Positions 54,652 to 63,179 of a stretch of DNA of 64,000 bases are shown piece after piece. Within the stretch, counting starts at the first letter, position 1, and each line of letters opens with the position of its first letter. The position numbers were made by a program, and so were the translations under genes. This DNA comes from Aromatoleum toluolicum (GTDB lineage Bacteria; Pseudomonadota; Gammaproteobacteria; Burkholderiales; Rhodocyclaceae), in assembly GCF_012911005.2 (NCBI RefSeq), contig NZ_WTVS01000012.1, positions 46,288-110,287 of the forward strand, written 5' to 3'. The notes beneath the pieces were generated by a model, which did not search any database, was not told the origin of the DNA, and saw nothing but the letters and a program-made list of their open reading frames with translations.

Positions 54652-55875
54652 ATGCAGGGGCACGCGAAGCCGGTTCCGCCCTCATTCATGCTGTTTGTCG
54701 CACCGCACCGGACATTGTTCCTGTCCGGCGCGGTGATGCTGCTCGTGAGCTTTGCGATGTGGGCAGCGGAACTCGGCGCCCGGGTCGGACTGCTGCCGGC
54801 GATCGGCTGGGTGTTCCCGCCGGGCTGGATGCACGCCCTGCTCGTGACGAGCGGCGTGTTTCCGTTCTTCATGTTCGGCTTCCTCCTCACCGCCATGCCG
54901 CGCTGGCAGGGCTATGACGAGATCGACGCAGGACGCTGGCTCTGGTCCTGGCGTCTGCTGGCGGCAGGGTGGGCGCTGGCCATCGTCGGCATGGTCGTGC
55001 CCGGTGTCGCCGTCCCGGGCCTCGTACTGGTGTTTCTCGGATGGGGCGGGATGCAGCGCATCCTGTGGCAGGTCGCGCATCACGGTGACCTCGAGGCGCT
55101 GCATGCCCGCCTCGTGTGCTATGCGATGATCGCCGGAATGGTCGCCGTGCTCGCCTGGCTCGGCTTTGCGCTGAGCGGCAACCCGGTCTGGGCGCGTATC
55201 GCAATCGAGATCGCGGTGTTCTGCTCGCTGCTGCCGGTGTTCTTCGGCGTGTGCCACCGTATGGTGCCGTTCTTTTCGAGCAGCGTGATCCCGGCCTACG
55301 TGATGGTGCGTCCCCTGTGGGTACTGGTGCTGGTCGTCGGCGGCAGCGTCCTGCACGCTGCGCTCGACGTGGCGGGATTGCTGTCGCTGCGCTGGATCGT
55401 CGACGCTCCCGCCGCCTTTGCGGCCCTGTGGCTGTCGCGGCAGTGGAGGCCGGTACCGGCCATGAAGGTGCCGCTGCTGGGAATGCTGCACATCGGTTTT
55501 CTCTGGCTCGGAATCGCGCTGACGCTCTTCGCCATCCAAGGGTTTGCGTCCCTGCTGGGTTACGCCGTGCTGGGGATGGCGCCGCTGCATGCGCTGGGCG
55601 TCGGATTCTTCGGGTCCGTCCTGATGGCGATGGTGTCGCGCGTCACCCTCGGACACTCGGGACGCAAGCTCTCTGCGGATCGCCTGACCTGGGTGCTGTT
55701 TCTCGGTCTCGAAGCGGTCGTCGTTGTGCGCATTGCCGCGGAACTCGTCCCTGCGGGCTGGTCGGCATTTGTCATGCTGCTGGCCGTGCTCGGCTGGCTG
55801 GGCGTGTTCGGCGCGTGGGCGTCGCGCTACCTGCCGATCTACTGGCGTCCGCGCAGCGATGGACGCCCGGGCTGA
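54652..55875 (+). CDS. nnrS: NnrS-family heme-copper membrane protein
   Basis: 407-residue integral membrane protein with about 12 helices. The family features include the start PPSFMLFVAPHRTLFLSGAVMLLVSFAMWA, GMQRILWQVAHHGDLEALHARL, PVFFGVCHRMVPFFSSSVIPAYVM and GVGFFGSVLMAMVSRVTLGHSGRKL. NnrS proteins protect against nitrosative stress and are commonly NO-induced. The ATG at 54652 has CAGGAGG upstream; a longer frame exists. It is followed 5 bp later by a SirB-like gene and divergent from dnr, a typical NO-response arrangement. Confidence 0.92.
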   Translation: MQGHAKPVPPSFMLFVAPHRTLFLSGAVMLLVSFAMWAAELGARVGLLPAIGWVFPPGWMHALLVTSGVFPFFMFGFLLTAMPRWQGYDEIDAGRWLWSWRLLAAGWALAIVGMVVPGVAVPGLVLVFLGWGGMQRILWQVAHHGDLEALHARLVCYAMIAGMVAVLAWLGFALSGNPVWARIAIEIAVFCSLLPVFFGVCHRMVPFFSSSVIPAYVMVRPLWVLVLVVGGSVLHAALDVAGLLSLRWIVDAPAAFAALWLSRQWRPVPAMKVPLLGMLHIGFLWLGIALTLFAIQGFASLLGYAVLGMAPLHALGVGFFGSVLMAMVSRVTLGHSGRKLSADRLTWVLFLGLEAVVVVRIAAELVPAGWSAFVMLLAVLGWLGVFGAWASRYLPIYWRPRSDGRPG

Positions 55876-55880
55876 GCAAG

Positions 55881-56279
55881 ATGTACCTGTCGATCAAGCA
55901 CCTGCACGTCCTGTGCGCGGTCCTGAGCATCAGCGGATTCGTGCTCCAGGGCGTCTGGATGATGCGGCGCAGTCCGCTGCTCGATCACCGGATTACACGC
56001 ATACTGCCGCACCTCATCGATACCGTGTTTCTCGGCAGCGCGATCACGCTCGCGACCATGAGCGGCCAGTACCCCTTCGTCGCGCCGTGGGTCACGGCAA
56101 AGGTCGTCGCGCTTGTCGTCTATATTCTTCTCGGCGCGACCGCGCTGCGCTGGGGGCGCACCATGCGCGTCCGCGTGCTGGCGCTGCTCGCGGCACTGCT
56201 AACCTTTTCATGGATCGTGTCGGTGGCTCTGAGCAAGAACCCGGCAGGATTCCTCGCATTTTCCGGAGTGTTCCGATGA
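55881..56279 (+). CDS. SirB-like small membrane protein
   Basis: 132-residue membrane protein with four predicted helices and the start MYLSIKHLHVLCAVLSISGFVLQGVWMM, matching the SirB/SirB2 family (PF04247). The function is not established; SirB was linked to invasion-gene regulation in Salmonella by name only. It starts 5 bp after the nnrS stop and its stop overlaps the hemerythrin start (ATGA), so nnrS-sirB-hemerythrin are one transcript. Confidence 0.82.
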   Translation: MYLSIKHLHVLCAVLSISGFVLQGVWMMRRSPLLDHRITRILPHLIDTVFLGSAITLATMSGQYPFVAPWVTAKVVALVVYILLGATALRWGRTMRVRVLALLAALLTFSWIVSVALSKNPAGFLAFSGVFR

Positions 56280-56806
56280 CCGATTCGCTGATCCCTTCAT
56301 CCCCGGGTTTCGAGACGCCTCTGGAGATGCTCGAAGCCTGCCACGAGCGCCTGCAGGCGCAACTCGCGACCCTCGCCCGGCTTGCCGCCTGGCTGCCCGA
56401 GCATGGTCCGGACAAGCAGGCGCAGCAGGCGGCAGTCAACGTGATGCGCTACTTCGACATCGCTGCCGTGAAGCATCATCAGGACGAGGAGGACGACCTC
56501 TTCCCCGTCCTGCGGGCGCGTGCCGATGACGCCAGGCGCGCCGAACTCGGCACGCTCATCGACTGGATCCTGGCCGACCACCAGAGGCTCTTTGCCGGCT
56601 GGGCGCGGATGCGGGCGCGGCTCGAGCGCATCGCCGGCGGCGAAAACGCCGATCTGTCGCCTGCGGATGTCGAGGAGTTTGCCGACGCCTACCGTCGTCA
56701 CATCCAGCGCGAGGAGGGCGAACTGCTACCGATCGCTCGCGGTCTGCTTTCCGAGGAGGATATTGCCGTCCTGTCGGGAACAATGACCGCGCGGCGGCGT
56801 CAATAG
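56276..56806 (+). CDS. hemerythrin-domain protein
   Basis: 176-residue HHE-domain protein. Likely diiron ligands are visible in CHERL, AVKHHQDEEDDLFPVL, LADHQRLFAGW and HIQREEGELLPIA. Such proteins bind oxygen or NO and resemble the NorA/YtfE-type repair proteins, although the N-terminal ScdA domain is absent. The ATG overlaps the SirB-like stop. The link with dnr and nnrS suggests a part in NO defence or iron-sulfur repair. Confidence 0.85.
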   Translation: MTDSLIPSSPGFETPLEMLEACHERLQAQLATLARLAAWLPEHGPDKQAQQAAVNVMRYFDIAAVKHHQDEEDDLFPVLRARADDARRAELGTLIDWILADHQRLFAGWARMRARLERIAGGENADLSPADVEEFADAYRRHIQREEGELLPIARGLLSEEDIAVLSGTMTARRRQ

Positions 56807-56851
56807 CGGACGACGCGGGCGGATCGGCCGGACGAAGGGGGAGGGATCCCC

Positions 56852-57592
56852 TCAGGAGCGCGGCGAAGGGTGCTGGATCAGCCGCTTCAGGCCGATGATG
56901 TCGAGGATTCGGATGTGCTTCTGTTGCACCGCGATCAGGCCCTCGTCCTGGAACTTCGAAAAGGCGCGTGAGACTGTTTCGAGCTTCAGGCCCAGATAGG
57001 AACCGATTTCCTCGCGGGTCATGCGGAGGTGGAACTCCGCCGGAGAGAAGCCGCGCGCCGTGAAACGCTGGGACATGTTGAGCAGGAAGGCCGCCAGGCG
57101 CTCTTCAGCGCGCATGGAACCGAGGAGGGTCATCACGCCATGGTCGCGCACGATTTCGCGGCTCATCACCTTGTGGAACTGCAGCTGCAGCCCCTCCACC
57201 ACGCGCGACAGCTCTTCGAGCTTGCTGTAAGCGATCACGCAGACCTCGCTGTCCTCCAGCGCGATCGCGTTGCACGAATGGGTTTCGGTGCTGATGCCGT
57301 CGAGGCCCAGCATCTCGCCGGTCATCTGGAAGCCGGTCACCTGTTCGCGCCCGTCCTCGAGCAGCACGTCGGTCTTGAACGACCCGGCGCGGATCGCGTA
57401 GATCGCTTCGAAGGGATCGCCCGCGCGATACAGATTCTGCTGCCGCTTGATCTTGCGACGCGCGCCGACGAGTTCGTCGAGACGGTCGATTTCCGATTCC
57501 GCCATCCCGAACGGCAGGCACAGCTCGACCAGATTGCACTGGGAGCATGCGACCTTCAGACTCGCAACTGTAATCGGCACCGTCGCCTTCAT
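56852..57592 (-). CDS. fnr: Fnr-type oxygen-sensing regulator
   Basis: 246-residue Crp/Fnr regulator carrying the four [4Fe-4S]-cluster cysteines: Cys16, Cys19 and Cys25 in ACSQCNLVELC, and Cys107 in HSCNA. The HTH reads MTREEIGSYLGLKLETVSRAFSKF, the Fnr/Anr recognition helix that binds TTGAT-N4-ATCAA. The ATG at 57592 is used; a GTG two codons earlier is also in frame. It is divergent from hemN across a perfect FNR box, so it may repress or co-regulate itself. It probably controls cco and other low-oxygen genes here. Confidence 0.94.
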   Translation of the reverse strand: MKATVPITVASLKVACSQCNLVELCLPFGMAESEIDRLDELVGARRKIKRQQNLYRAGDPFEAIYAIRAGSFKTDVLLEDGREQVTGFQMTGEMLGLDGISTETHSCNAIALEDSEVCVIAYSKLEELSRVVEGLQLQFHKVMSREIVRDHGVMTLLGSMRAEERLAAFLLNMSQRFTARGFSPAEFHLRMTREEIGSYLGLKLETVSRAFSKFQDEGLIAVQQKHIRILDIIGLKRLIQHPSPRS

Positions 57593-57658
57593 TTGCACGA
57601 TAATATTGTTCCTTCTACGTCGACCGAGAAGTGGCAGGCGCCCGGCGGAATGGACCGT

Positions 57659-57672
57659 TGATCCACGTCAAC
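57659..57672 (+). promoter_or_regulatory. FNR box between fnr and hemN
   Basis: TTGAT-CCAC-GTCAA (57659-57672) matches the FNR consensus in nine of ten positions. Its centre at 57665.5 predicts a hemN start near 57707 (class II, -41.5), before the ATG at 57726 and after the alternative ATG at 57705, which supports the later start. The box also lies about 73 bp from the fnr start codon on the minus strand. Confidence 0.75.
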
Positions 57673-57725
57673 CACGAAACTGCAGCTTTTTGAGATCGTA
57701 CGGAATGCACTCAAGCGATACAACC

Positions 57726-59117
57726 ATGACCAGTCAGAAAGATCTCGTGTTCGACCAGCAGCTGATTCGTCGGTTCGACATCAACGGGCCGCGTTACACG
57801 TCCTACCCGACGGCCGATCGCTTCGTCGAAGCGTTCGATGCCCGTGCTTTGCGGGACTGGCTGGCGCAACGCGGTGTTGGGGGCGTGAGTAAACCGCTCT
57901 CATTATACTTCCACATCCCGTTCTGTAACACGATCTGCTACTACTGCGCCTGCAACAAGATCATCACCAAGGATCATGCGCGCTCGGCCAAGTACCTGAA
58001 ATATCTCGACAAGGAAATCGAGATGCAGGCTGCCGCACTGGGCGGCAGCCATCAGGTGACGCAGCTGCACCTCGGCGGGGGTACGCCGACCTTCCTGTCG
58101 CACGACGAACTGCGCCAGCTCATGGATTCGGTGCGCAAGCGCTTCACGCTGGTGCCGAACGGCGAGTACTCGATCGAGGTCGACCCGCGCAAGGTTGATT
58201 TCGACACCGTGAAGCTGCTCGCCGACCTCGGCTTCAACCGCATGAGTGTCGGGGTGCAGGACTTCAACGAGGACGTGCAGGAGGCGGTCAACCGCATCCA
58301 GAGCTACGACGAGACCAAGCTCGTCATCGACGCAGCCCGTGCCACCGGCTTCAAGTCGATCAGCATGGACCTGATCTACGGCCTGCCGCGCCAGAACATC
58401 ATCAGCTTCAACCGCACGCTCGAGCAGGTGCTGGAGCTGTCGCCCGATCGCATCTCCCTGTACAGCTACGCGCACCTGCCGGGCCTGTTCAAACCGCAGC
58501 GACGCATCGCGATCAACGACATGCCGACGTCGGACACCAAGCTGCAGATCCTGCAGCTGGCGATCCGCCGCCTGACCGAGGCGGGCTACGTCTATATCGG
58601 CATGGACCACTTCGCGAAGCCGGATGACGAGCTGACGATCGCCCAGCGCCAGGGGCGGCTGCACCGGAATTTCCAGGGCTATTCGACGCAGGCCGAGTGC
58701 GACCTGCTGGCGTTCGGGGTCTCGGCGATCGGCAAGATCGGCCCGGTGTACGCGCAGAACGTGAAGACGCTCGACGAGTACTACGACGCCCTCGATCGCG
58801 ACGAGCTGCCCGTCCTGCGCGGCATCGAGCTTACCGCCGACGACCTGCTGCGCCGTTCGATCATCCAGGCCCTGATGTGCCACTTCGAGCTGTCGATCGA
58901 CTCGATCGAGATCGCGCACCTGATCAAGTTCGACGAATACTTTGCCGACGAACTCGAGGACCTGAAGGCGATGGAAGAAGCCGGCCTGCTGAAGGTCAGC
59001 GACAAGTGGATCAGCGTGCTGCCCCCCGGGCGTCTGCTGGTGCGCGGCATCGCGATGGTGTTCGACCGCTACCTGCGTTCCGACCGCGAGCGCGCGCGCT
59101 ATTCGAAGGTCATCTGA
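57726..59117 (+). CDS. hemN: oxygen-independent coproporphyrinogen III oxidase
   Basis: Radical-SAM enzyme that makes protoporphyrinogen IX without oxygen, needed for heme synthesis at low oxygen. The 463-residue protein has the family start YTSYPTADRF and the radical-SAM cluster CNTICYYCAC (Cys67, Cys71, Cys74, with Cys76), then LHLGGGTPTFLS. The ATG at 57726 agrees with the FNR promoter; an ATG at 57705 is upstream of the predicted start of transcription. A terminator follows at 59174-59205. Confidence 0.95.
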   Translation: MTSQKDLVFDQQLIRRFDINGPRYTSYPTADRFVEAFDARALRDWLAQRGVGGVSKPLSLYFHIPFCNTICYYCACNKIITKDHARSAKYLKYLDKEIEMQAAALGGSHQVTQLHLGGGTPTFLSHDELRQLMDSVRKRFTLVPNGEYSIEVDPRKVDFDTVKLLADLGFNRMSVGVQDFNEDVQEAVNRIQSYDETKLVIDAARATGFKSISMDLIYGLPRQNIISFNRTLEQVLELSPDRISLYSYAHLPGLFKPQRRIAINDMPTSDTKLQILQLAIRRLTEAGYVYIGMDHFAKPDDELTIAQRQGRLHRNFQGYSTQAECDLLAFGVSAIGKIGPVYAQNVKTLDEYYDALDRDELPVLRGIELTADDLLRRSIIQALMCHFELSIDSIEIAHLIKFDEYFADELEDLKAMEEAGLLKVSDKWISVLPPGRLLVRGIAMVFDRYLRSDRERARYSKVI

Positions 59118-59173
59118 GCCGCTCCGGCAGCTCGCGGCCGCGGGCTGTACCGGCCGGGAGAAGGTGATACAGT

Positions 59174-59205
59174 GCGGGCGTCCTCGGGCGCCCGCGTTGT
59201 TTTTT
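59174..59205 (+). terminator. intrinsic terminator after hemN
   Basis: GCGGGCG (59174-59180) and CGCCCGC (59189-59195) form a stem with an 8-nt loop, followed by GTTGTTTTTT. It lies about 60 bp after the hemN stop. Confidence 0.8.
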
Positions 59206-59248
59206 CGCGTCGCGACCCCGGGTTTCTCCCGTCTTGCCGTCTATTGCC

Positions 59249-59956
59249 ATGCCTGAAACCGGTTACATCGCAGCCTTCCTGATCGGCCTTCTGGGAGGCA
59301 CGCACTGCGTCAGCATGTGCGGTGGTATCGTCGGCGCGCTCACCGTGAACATGCCGGGCCGGGCCGGACGTCAGTGGCCGGTGCATCTCGCCTACAACCT
59401 CGGCAGGATCTCGACCTACACGATGCTGGGCGGGGCGCTCGGTGCCCTCGGCACGGTCGGGATGCTGTTCTCGGACATCCTTCCGGTGCAGATGGGCCTT
59501 TATGTGCTCGCGAACCTGATGCTCGTCGCCCTGGGGCTGTACCTGACCGGCTTTACCCGGCTCCTTGCGCCGGTGGAGCGGGCGGGCTTGATTCTGTGGA
59601 AGCGCGTGCAGCCCTACACCGCGCGCTTCATCCCCGCCCGTTCGGTCGGGCAGGCCCTGCCGCTGGGGCTGTTGTGGGGATTCCTGCCCTGCGGCCTTGT
59701 CTACAGCGTGCTGACGACGGCGCTCGTGACTGGTTCGGCCGGGCGCGGGGCGGGGCTGATGCTGGCCTTCGGGCTCGGCACGCTGCCGAACCTGATGCTC
59801 GCGGGCATGGTGTTCAAGCGCTTCCGCGACATCACGCGCAATCGACGCGTGCGATTCGTCGCCGGGATGCTGGTGCTGGGGTTCGGCGTGTTCGGGCTGT
59901 TTCATGCGCCCAGCCTCGGCGGCGCCCTCTGGCGCGGCGTCGTGTGCGAGGTCTGA
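59249..59956 (+). CDS. DsbD_2/SafE-type membrane protein
   Basis: 235-residue membrane protein with about six helices. The start is the ATG at 59249; a TTG at 59234 is in frame but less likely. Two features of the DsbD_2 (sulfite exporter/cytochrome biogenesis-like) family are GGTHCVSMCGGIVGAL (Cys20, Cys24) and GFLPCGLVYSVL. Such proteins often occur near ccoGHIS and were linked to electron transfer or copper handling for cbb3 oxidase. It lies between hemN and merR, outside the main cco block. The role is inferred from family and context. Confidence 0.75.
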   Translation: MPETGYIAAFLIGLLGGTHCVSMCGGIVGALTVNMPGRAGRQWPVHLAYNLGRISTYTMLGGALGALGTVGMLFSDILPVQMGLYVLANLMLVALGLYLTGFTRLLAPVERAGLILWKRVQPYTARFIPARSVGQALPLGLLWGFLPCGLVYSVLTTALVTGSAGRGAGLMLAFGLGTLPNLMLAGMVFKRFRDITRNRRVRFVAGMLVLGFGVFGLFHAPSLGGALWRGVVCEV

Positions 59957-59962
59957 GCGTCG

Positions 59963-60418
59963 TCAGGGTGCCTGCCTGGCGGACCGGGTGCGAGCCTTGC
60001 CCTGCGGCGCGGGCGGCGGCTCGGGGCTGTTCGCCAGCGCGTGCAGAATCGGGCAGGGGGCGGGCGCCTCGGTATGCTCGCAACAGCTCACGAGTCCCTG
60101 CAGCGCGCTGCGCATCTCCGTCAGTTGGCGGATACGGGATTCGACGTCAGCGATCTTGGACTGCGCGAACGCACGTGCCCGCTCGCGGTCTGTCTCTTCG
60201 TCGAGCGCAAGCAGGTCGGCGACCTCGTCGAGGCTGAAGCCGAGCGACTGGGCGCGACGGATAAAACGCAGGCGGGCGAGTTCGTCGTTGCCGTAAACGC
60301 GAAACGCGCCCTTGTGTGCGCCGTTTGGCGACAGCAGTCCACGGCGCTGGTAGTAGCGCACCGTCTCGACGCCGACTCCGGCCGATTTCGCCAACGCACC
60401 GATCGTGAGGTCGTTCAT
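59963..60418 (-). CDS. MerR-family metal regulator next to copA
   Basis: 151-residue MerR-family protein. The winged HTH is TIGALAKSAGVGVETVRYYQRRGLL. Its C-terminal metal loop has Cys112-Cys113 and Cys122 in LVSCCEHTEAPAPCPIL, close to the CueR (two Cys) and MerR (third Cys) spacing. The MerR Cys82 equivalent is missing (DRERA where MerR has HCEEA). It is divergent from copA, and a mer-like operator sits in the shared promoter. A copper, or other soft-metal, sensor is likely; mercury is less likely because the first mercury ligand is absent. Confidence 0.85.
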   Translation of the reverse strand: MNDLTIGALAKSAGVGVETVRYYQRRGLLSPNGAHKGAFRVYGNDELARLRFIRRAQSLGFSLDEVADLLALDEETDRERARAFAQSKIADVESRIRQLTEMRSALQGLVSCCEHTEAPAPCPILHALANSPEPPPAPQGKARTRSARQAP

Positions 60419-60422
60419 GGGG

Positions 60423-60454
60423 TTGACTCCGTACTCGGGTACGGGGTCTAGACT
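60423..60454 (+). promoter_or_regulatory. MerR-type promoter/operator of copA
   Basis: TTGACT (60423-60428) and TAGACT (60449-60454) are 20 bp apart, the over-long spacer that MerR-family proteins distort. The spacer carries the dyad CCGTAC (60429-60434) and GTACGG (60439-60444), with flanks nearly symmetrical. The half-site TTGACTCCGTAC is identical, from memory, to that of the Tn501/Tn21 mer promoter. Confidence 0.75.
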
Positions 60455-60527
60455 GCCATCAAGCGTTCCGTTCCGCAATCGGCGACCGGAATGCGCGGAT
60501 CGCGGATAGGCCGAATGGAGTGGGAAG

Positions 60528-62930
60528 ATGAGTGCACCCGAAACAACAATGAAAAGTCCTACCCTGGAACTGCCGGTTTCCGGAATGACCTGCGCCGCGT
60601 GCGCAGCACGGATCGAGAAGGTGCTGAACCGGCTGCCCGGTGTCGATGCATCGGTCAATCTTGCTGCGGAAAAGGCGCGTGTGCGTTTCATGGATCCGGC
60701 GAGCGGCCCCGAGCAGGTGATCGCCGCGATTCGCAAGGCGGGTTTCGACGTGCCGCAGGCTACGATGGAACTGGGCATTACCGGCATGACCTGCGCGGCG
60801 TGCGCGACGCGTCTGGAGAAGGTGCTCAATCGGCTTCCGGGCGTCGATGCGACGGTGAATTTCGCGACCGAGCGCGCGACACTGCGTTACCAGCCGGGCC
60901 TCGTCGTGCCTGAGGCCATTCGCGAAGCAGTGCGCCGCGCGGGCTTCGCGGGTGTCGAGACGGGCGTTGCCGCGCGCGAGCAGCAGCGCCTGCAGCAGGA
61001 ACAGGCGTGGAAGCGCGAGATGCAGCGCTTCTGGATCGCGGTCCTGCTCACCTTGCCGCTGTTGGCGCAGATGCCCCTGATGTTCGGCGGACAGTCGGCA
61101 GGTGCGCATGAACTCGTCCCCCGCTGGATACAGTTGCTGCTCGCCACCCCGGTACAGTTCTGGATCGGCGCGCGCTTCTACCGCGGCGCATGGTCCGCTC
61201 TGCGCGGCGGCGGCGCCAATATGGACGTGCTGGTGGTGCTCGGCACGTCGATGGCGTGGATCTACAGCACGGTGGTGACGCTGCTTGGCCGTCACGATCT
61301 GCACGTGTATTACGAAGCGTCGGCGACGATCATCACGCTGATCCTGCTCGGCAAGTTGCTCGAGGCGCGTGCGAAGGCGCGCACGACGGCGGCACTCGAC
61401 GCCCTGTTGCGCCTGCAGCCGAAACTCGCGTTCGTCGAACGCGACGGGGAGATCGTATCCGTCCCCGTCGAGACGCTGCAGCCGGACGACCGCTTCGTCG
61501 TGCGCCCCGGCGACGCGATCCCGGTGGACGGCGAGGTCGAGGCGGGCGAGTCCGCGATCAACGAGGCGATGCTGACCGGAGAAAGCATGCCGGTCGACAA
61601 GCGCCCCGGGGACCGGATCTTTGCCGCGACCCTGAATGGCCAGGGGGTCTTGCGCTGCCGGGCGACCGGGGTCGGAGCGCACACGCTGCTGGCAGGAATC
61701 ATCCGCATGGTCGAGCAGGCCCAAGGCTCGAAAGCTCCGGTGCAGCGGCTTGCGGACCGCATCGCGGCCGTGTTCGTGCCGGTCGTCGTGGTGATCGCGG
61801 CGCTCACTTTCGTCGGATGGTGGTGGTTGGCAGGGGATTTTGCGCAGGCATTGATCAGTTCGGTCGCGGTGCTGGTGATCGCATGTCCCTGTGCGCTCGG
61901 GCTGGCCACCCCGACTGCGATCATGGTCGGCACGGGGCAGGGCGCGCGGGCAGGCATGCTCGTCAAGAATGCCGAGGCGCTCGAGTTGGCCGAAAAGATC
62001 CGCGTACTCGCGGTCGACAAGACAGGCACGCTGACCGAAGGCTCGCCCGAGGTGAGCGACGTGATTCCCGCGGCCGGCAGGAGTCGCGAGGAGTTGCTCG
62101 CGATCGCGGGCGCCCTCGAAGCGACGAGCGCTCACCCGATCGCCGCTGCGATCGTCCGTGCCGCACGCGAATCGGGAGCGGCGCTACCCGGCGCTGCGGA
62201 CGTCATTGCCGTGGCGGGCAAGGGGCTTGCGGGGCGTGTCGACGGACGCGACGTGGTGGTCGGCACACCGGCGTTTCTCGATGAGCGGCACGTGGCGGTG
62301 GATGTTGCTGCCTGCGAGCGGACTGCAGCGGGGGGAATGACCCTCGTGGCCGTGGGTGTCGACGGCGTGTTTGCAGGCGTCATCGGCGTGGCGGACCGCG
62401 TCCGCGCCGATTCGGCCGCCGCGGTCGCTCGCCTCAAGGCGCGCGGCGTGCGGGTGGTGATGCTGACCGGCGATCACCCGGCAACGGCCGCGGCAATCGC
62501 GGCACAGACCGGCATCGAGGACTGGCGTGCCGGGGTGATGCCGGGGGACAAGGCCGCGGCAGTGAAGGCGCTTGCCGGCCACGGACGAGTCGGGATGGCT
62601 GGGGACGGCATCAATGACGCGCCGGCGCTGGCGGCGGCCGACGTTTCGTTTGCGATCGGCGTCGGTGCCGACGTCGCGGTCGAGGCCGCGGACATCACGC
62701 TGGTGAGGAACAGCCTGCACGGGGTTGCCGACGCGATCGATCTGTCGCGGGCGACGCTGTCGAAGATCCGGCAGAATCTGTTCTTCGCCTTCGTCTACAA
62801 CGTGCTGGGCATTCCGCTGGCGGCATTGGGGCTGCTCAATCCCGTGATTGCCGCGGCGGCGATGGCAATGAGTTCGGTTTCGGTGATCACCAATTCGCTG
62901 CTGTTGCGACGCTGGGCGCCGGACCGCTGA
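60528..62930 (+). CDS. copA: Cu(I)-exporting P-type ATPase
   Basis: P1B-1 ATPase of 800 residues. Two N-terminal HMA domains each carry MTCAAC (Cys22/25 and Cys89/92). Further features are the CPC translocation motif Cys453-Pro-Cys455 in VLVIACPCALGLATP, phosphorylated Asp497 in DKTGTLTEG, the HP motif in TSAHPIAAAI and GDGINDAPALAAADVS. The ATG follows GGAGTGGGAAG. Copper is the expected ion (two-HMA, CPC, no His-rich N-terminus). It is divergent from a MerR regulator and followed by copZ 24 bp downstream. Confidence 0.95.
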   Translation: MSAPETTMKSPTLELPVSGMTCAACAARIEKVLNRLPGVDASVNLAAEKARVRFMDPASGPEQVIAAIRKAGFDVPQATMELGITGMTCAACATRLEKVLNRLPGVDATVNFATERATLRYQPGLVVPEAIREAVRRAGFAGVETGVAAREQQRLQQEQAWKREMQRFWIAVLLTLPLLAQMPLMFGGQSAGAHELVPRWIQLLLATPVQFWIGARFYRGAWSALRGGGANMDVLVVLGTSMAWIYSTVVTLLGRHDLHVYYEASATIITLILLGKLLEARAKARTTAALDALLRLQPKLAFVERDGEIVSVPVETLQPDDRFVVRPGDAIPVDGEVEAGESAINEAMLTGESMPVDKRPGDRIFAATLNGQGVLRCRATGVGAHTLLAGIIRMVEQAQGSKAPVQRLADRIAAVFVPVVVVIAALTFVGWWWLAGDFAQALISSVAVLVIACPCALGLATPTAIMVGTGQGARAGMLVKNAEALELAEKIRVLAVDKTGTLTEGSPEVSDVIPAAGRSREELLAIAGALEATSAHPIAAAIVRAARESGAALPGAADVIAVAGKGLAGRVDGRDVVVGTPAFLDERHVAVDVAACERTAAGGMTLVAVGVDGVFAGVIGVADRVRADSAAAVARLKARGVRVVMLTGDHPATAAAIAAQTGIEDWRAGVMPGDKAAAVKALAGHGRVGMAGDGINDAPALAAADVSFAIGVGADVAVEAADITLVRNSLHGVADAIDLSRATLSKIRQNLFFAFVYNVLGIPLAALGLLNPVIAAAAMAMSSVSVITNSLLLRRWAPDR

Positions 62931-62954
62931 ACCGATTTCTCGGGAGAAAATGAA

Positions 62955-63164
62955 ATGGTGGAAGTGACGATCAAGGTCGAGGACATGAGCTGTGGCGGGT
63001 GCGTGCGCAACGTGACCACCGTTCTCAAGGCCCTGCCGGGCGTGAGCGATGCCCAGGTGTCGCTCGAAGCGGGCCAGGCCGTGGTCCGGTACGATCCGGC
63101 GAAAGTGTCCGTCGAGGCGATGCGCGCGGCGGTGGAGGATGCCGGCTTCGGTTGCCCTGCCTGA
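62955..63164 (+). CDS. copZ: copper chaperone CopZ
   Basis: Small 69-residue cytoplasmic HMA-domain protein. The metal motif is MSCGGC (residues 11-16), and LKALPGVSDAQVSLEAGQAVVRYDPAKV matches Atx1/CopZ-type chaperones. It is co-transcribed with copA, to whose N-terminal domains it would pass copper. The stop is 15 bp from the convergent tonB gene. Confidence 0.92.
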   Translation: MVEVTIKVEDMSCGGCVRNVTTVLKALPGVSDAQVSLEAGQAVVRYDPAKVSVEAMRAAVEDAGFGCPA

Positions 63165-63179
63165 CCACGCCTGGCTGGG

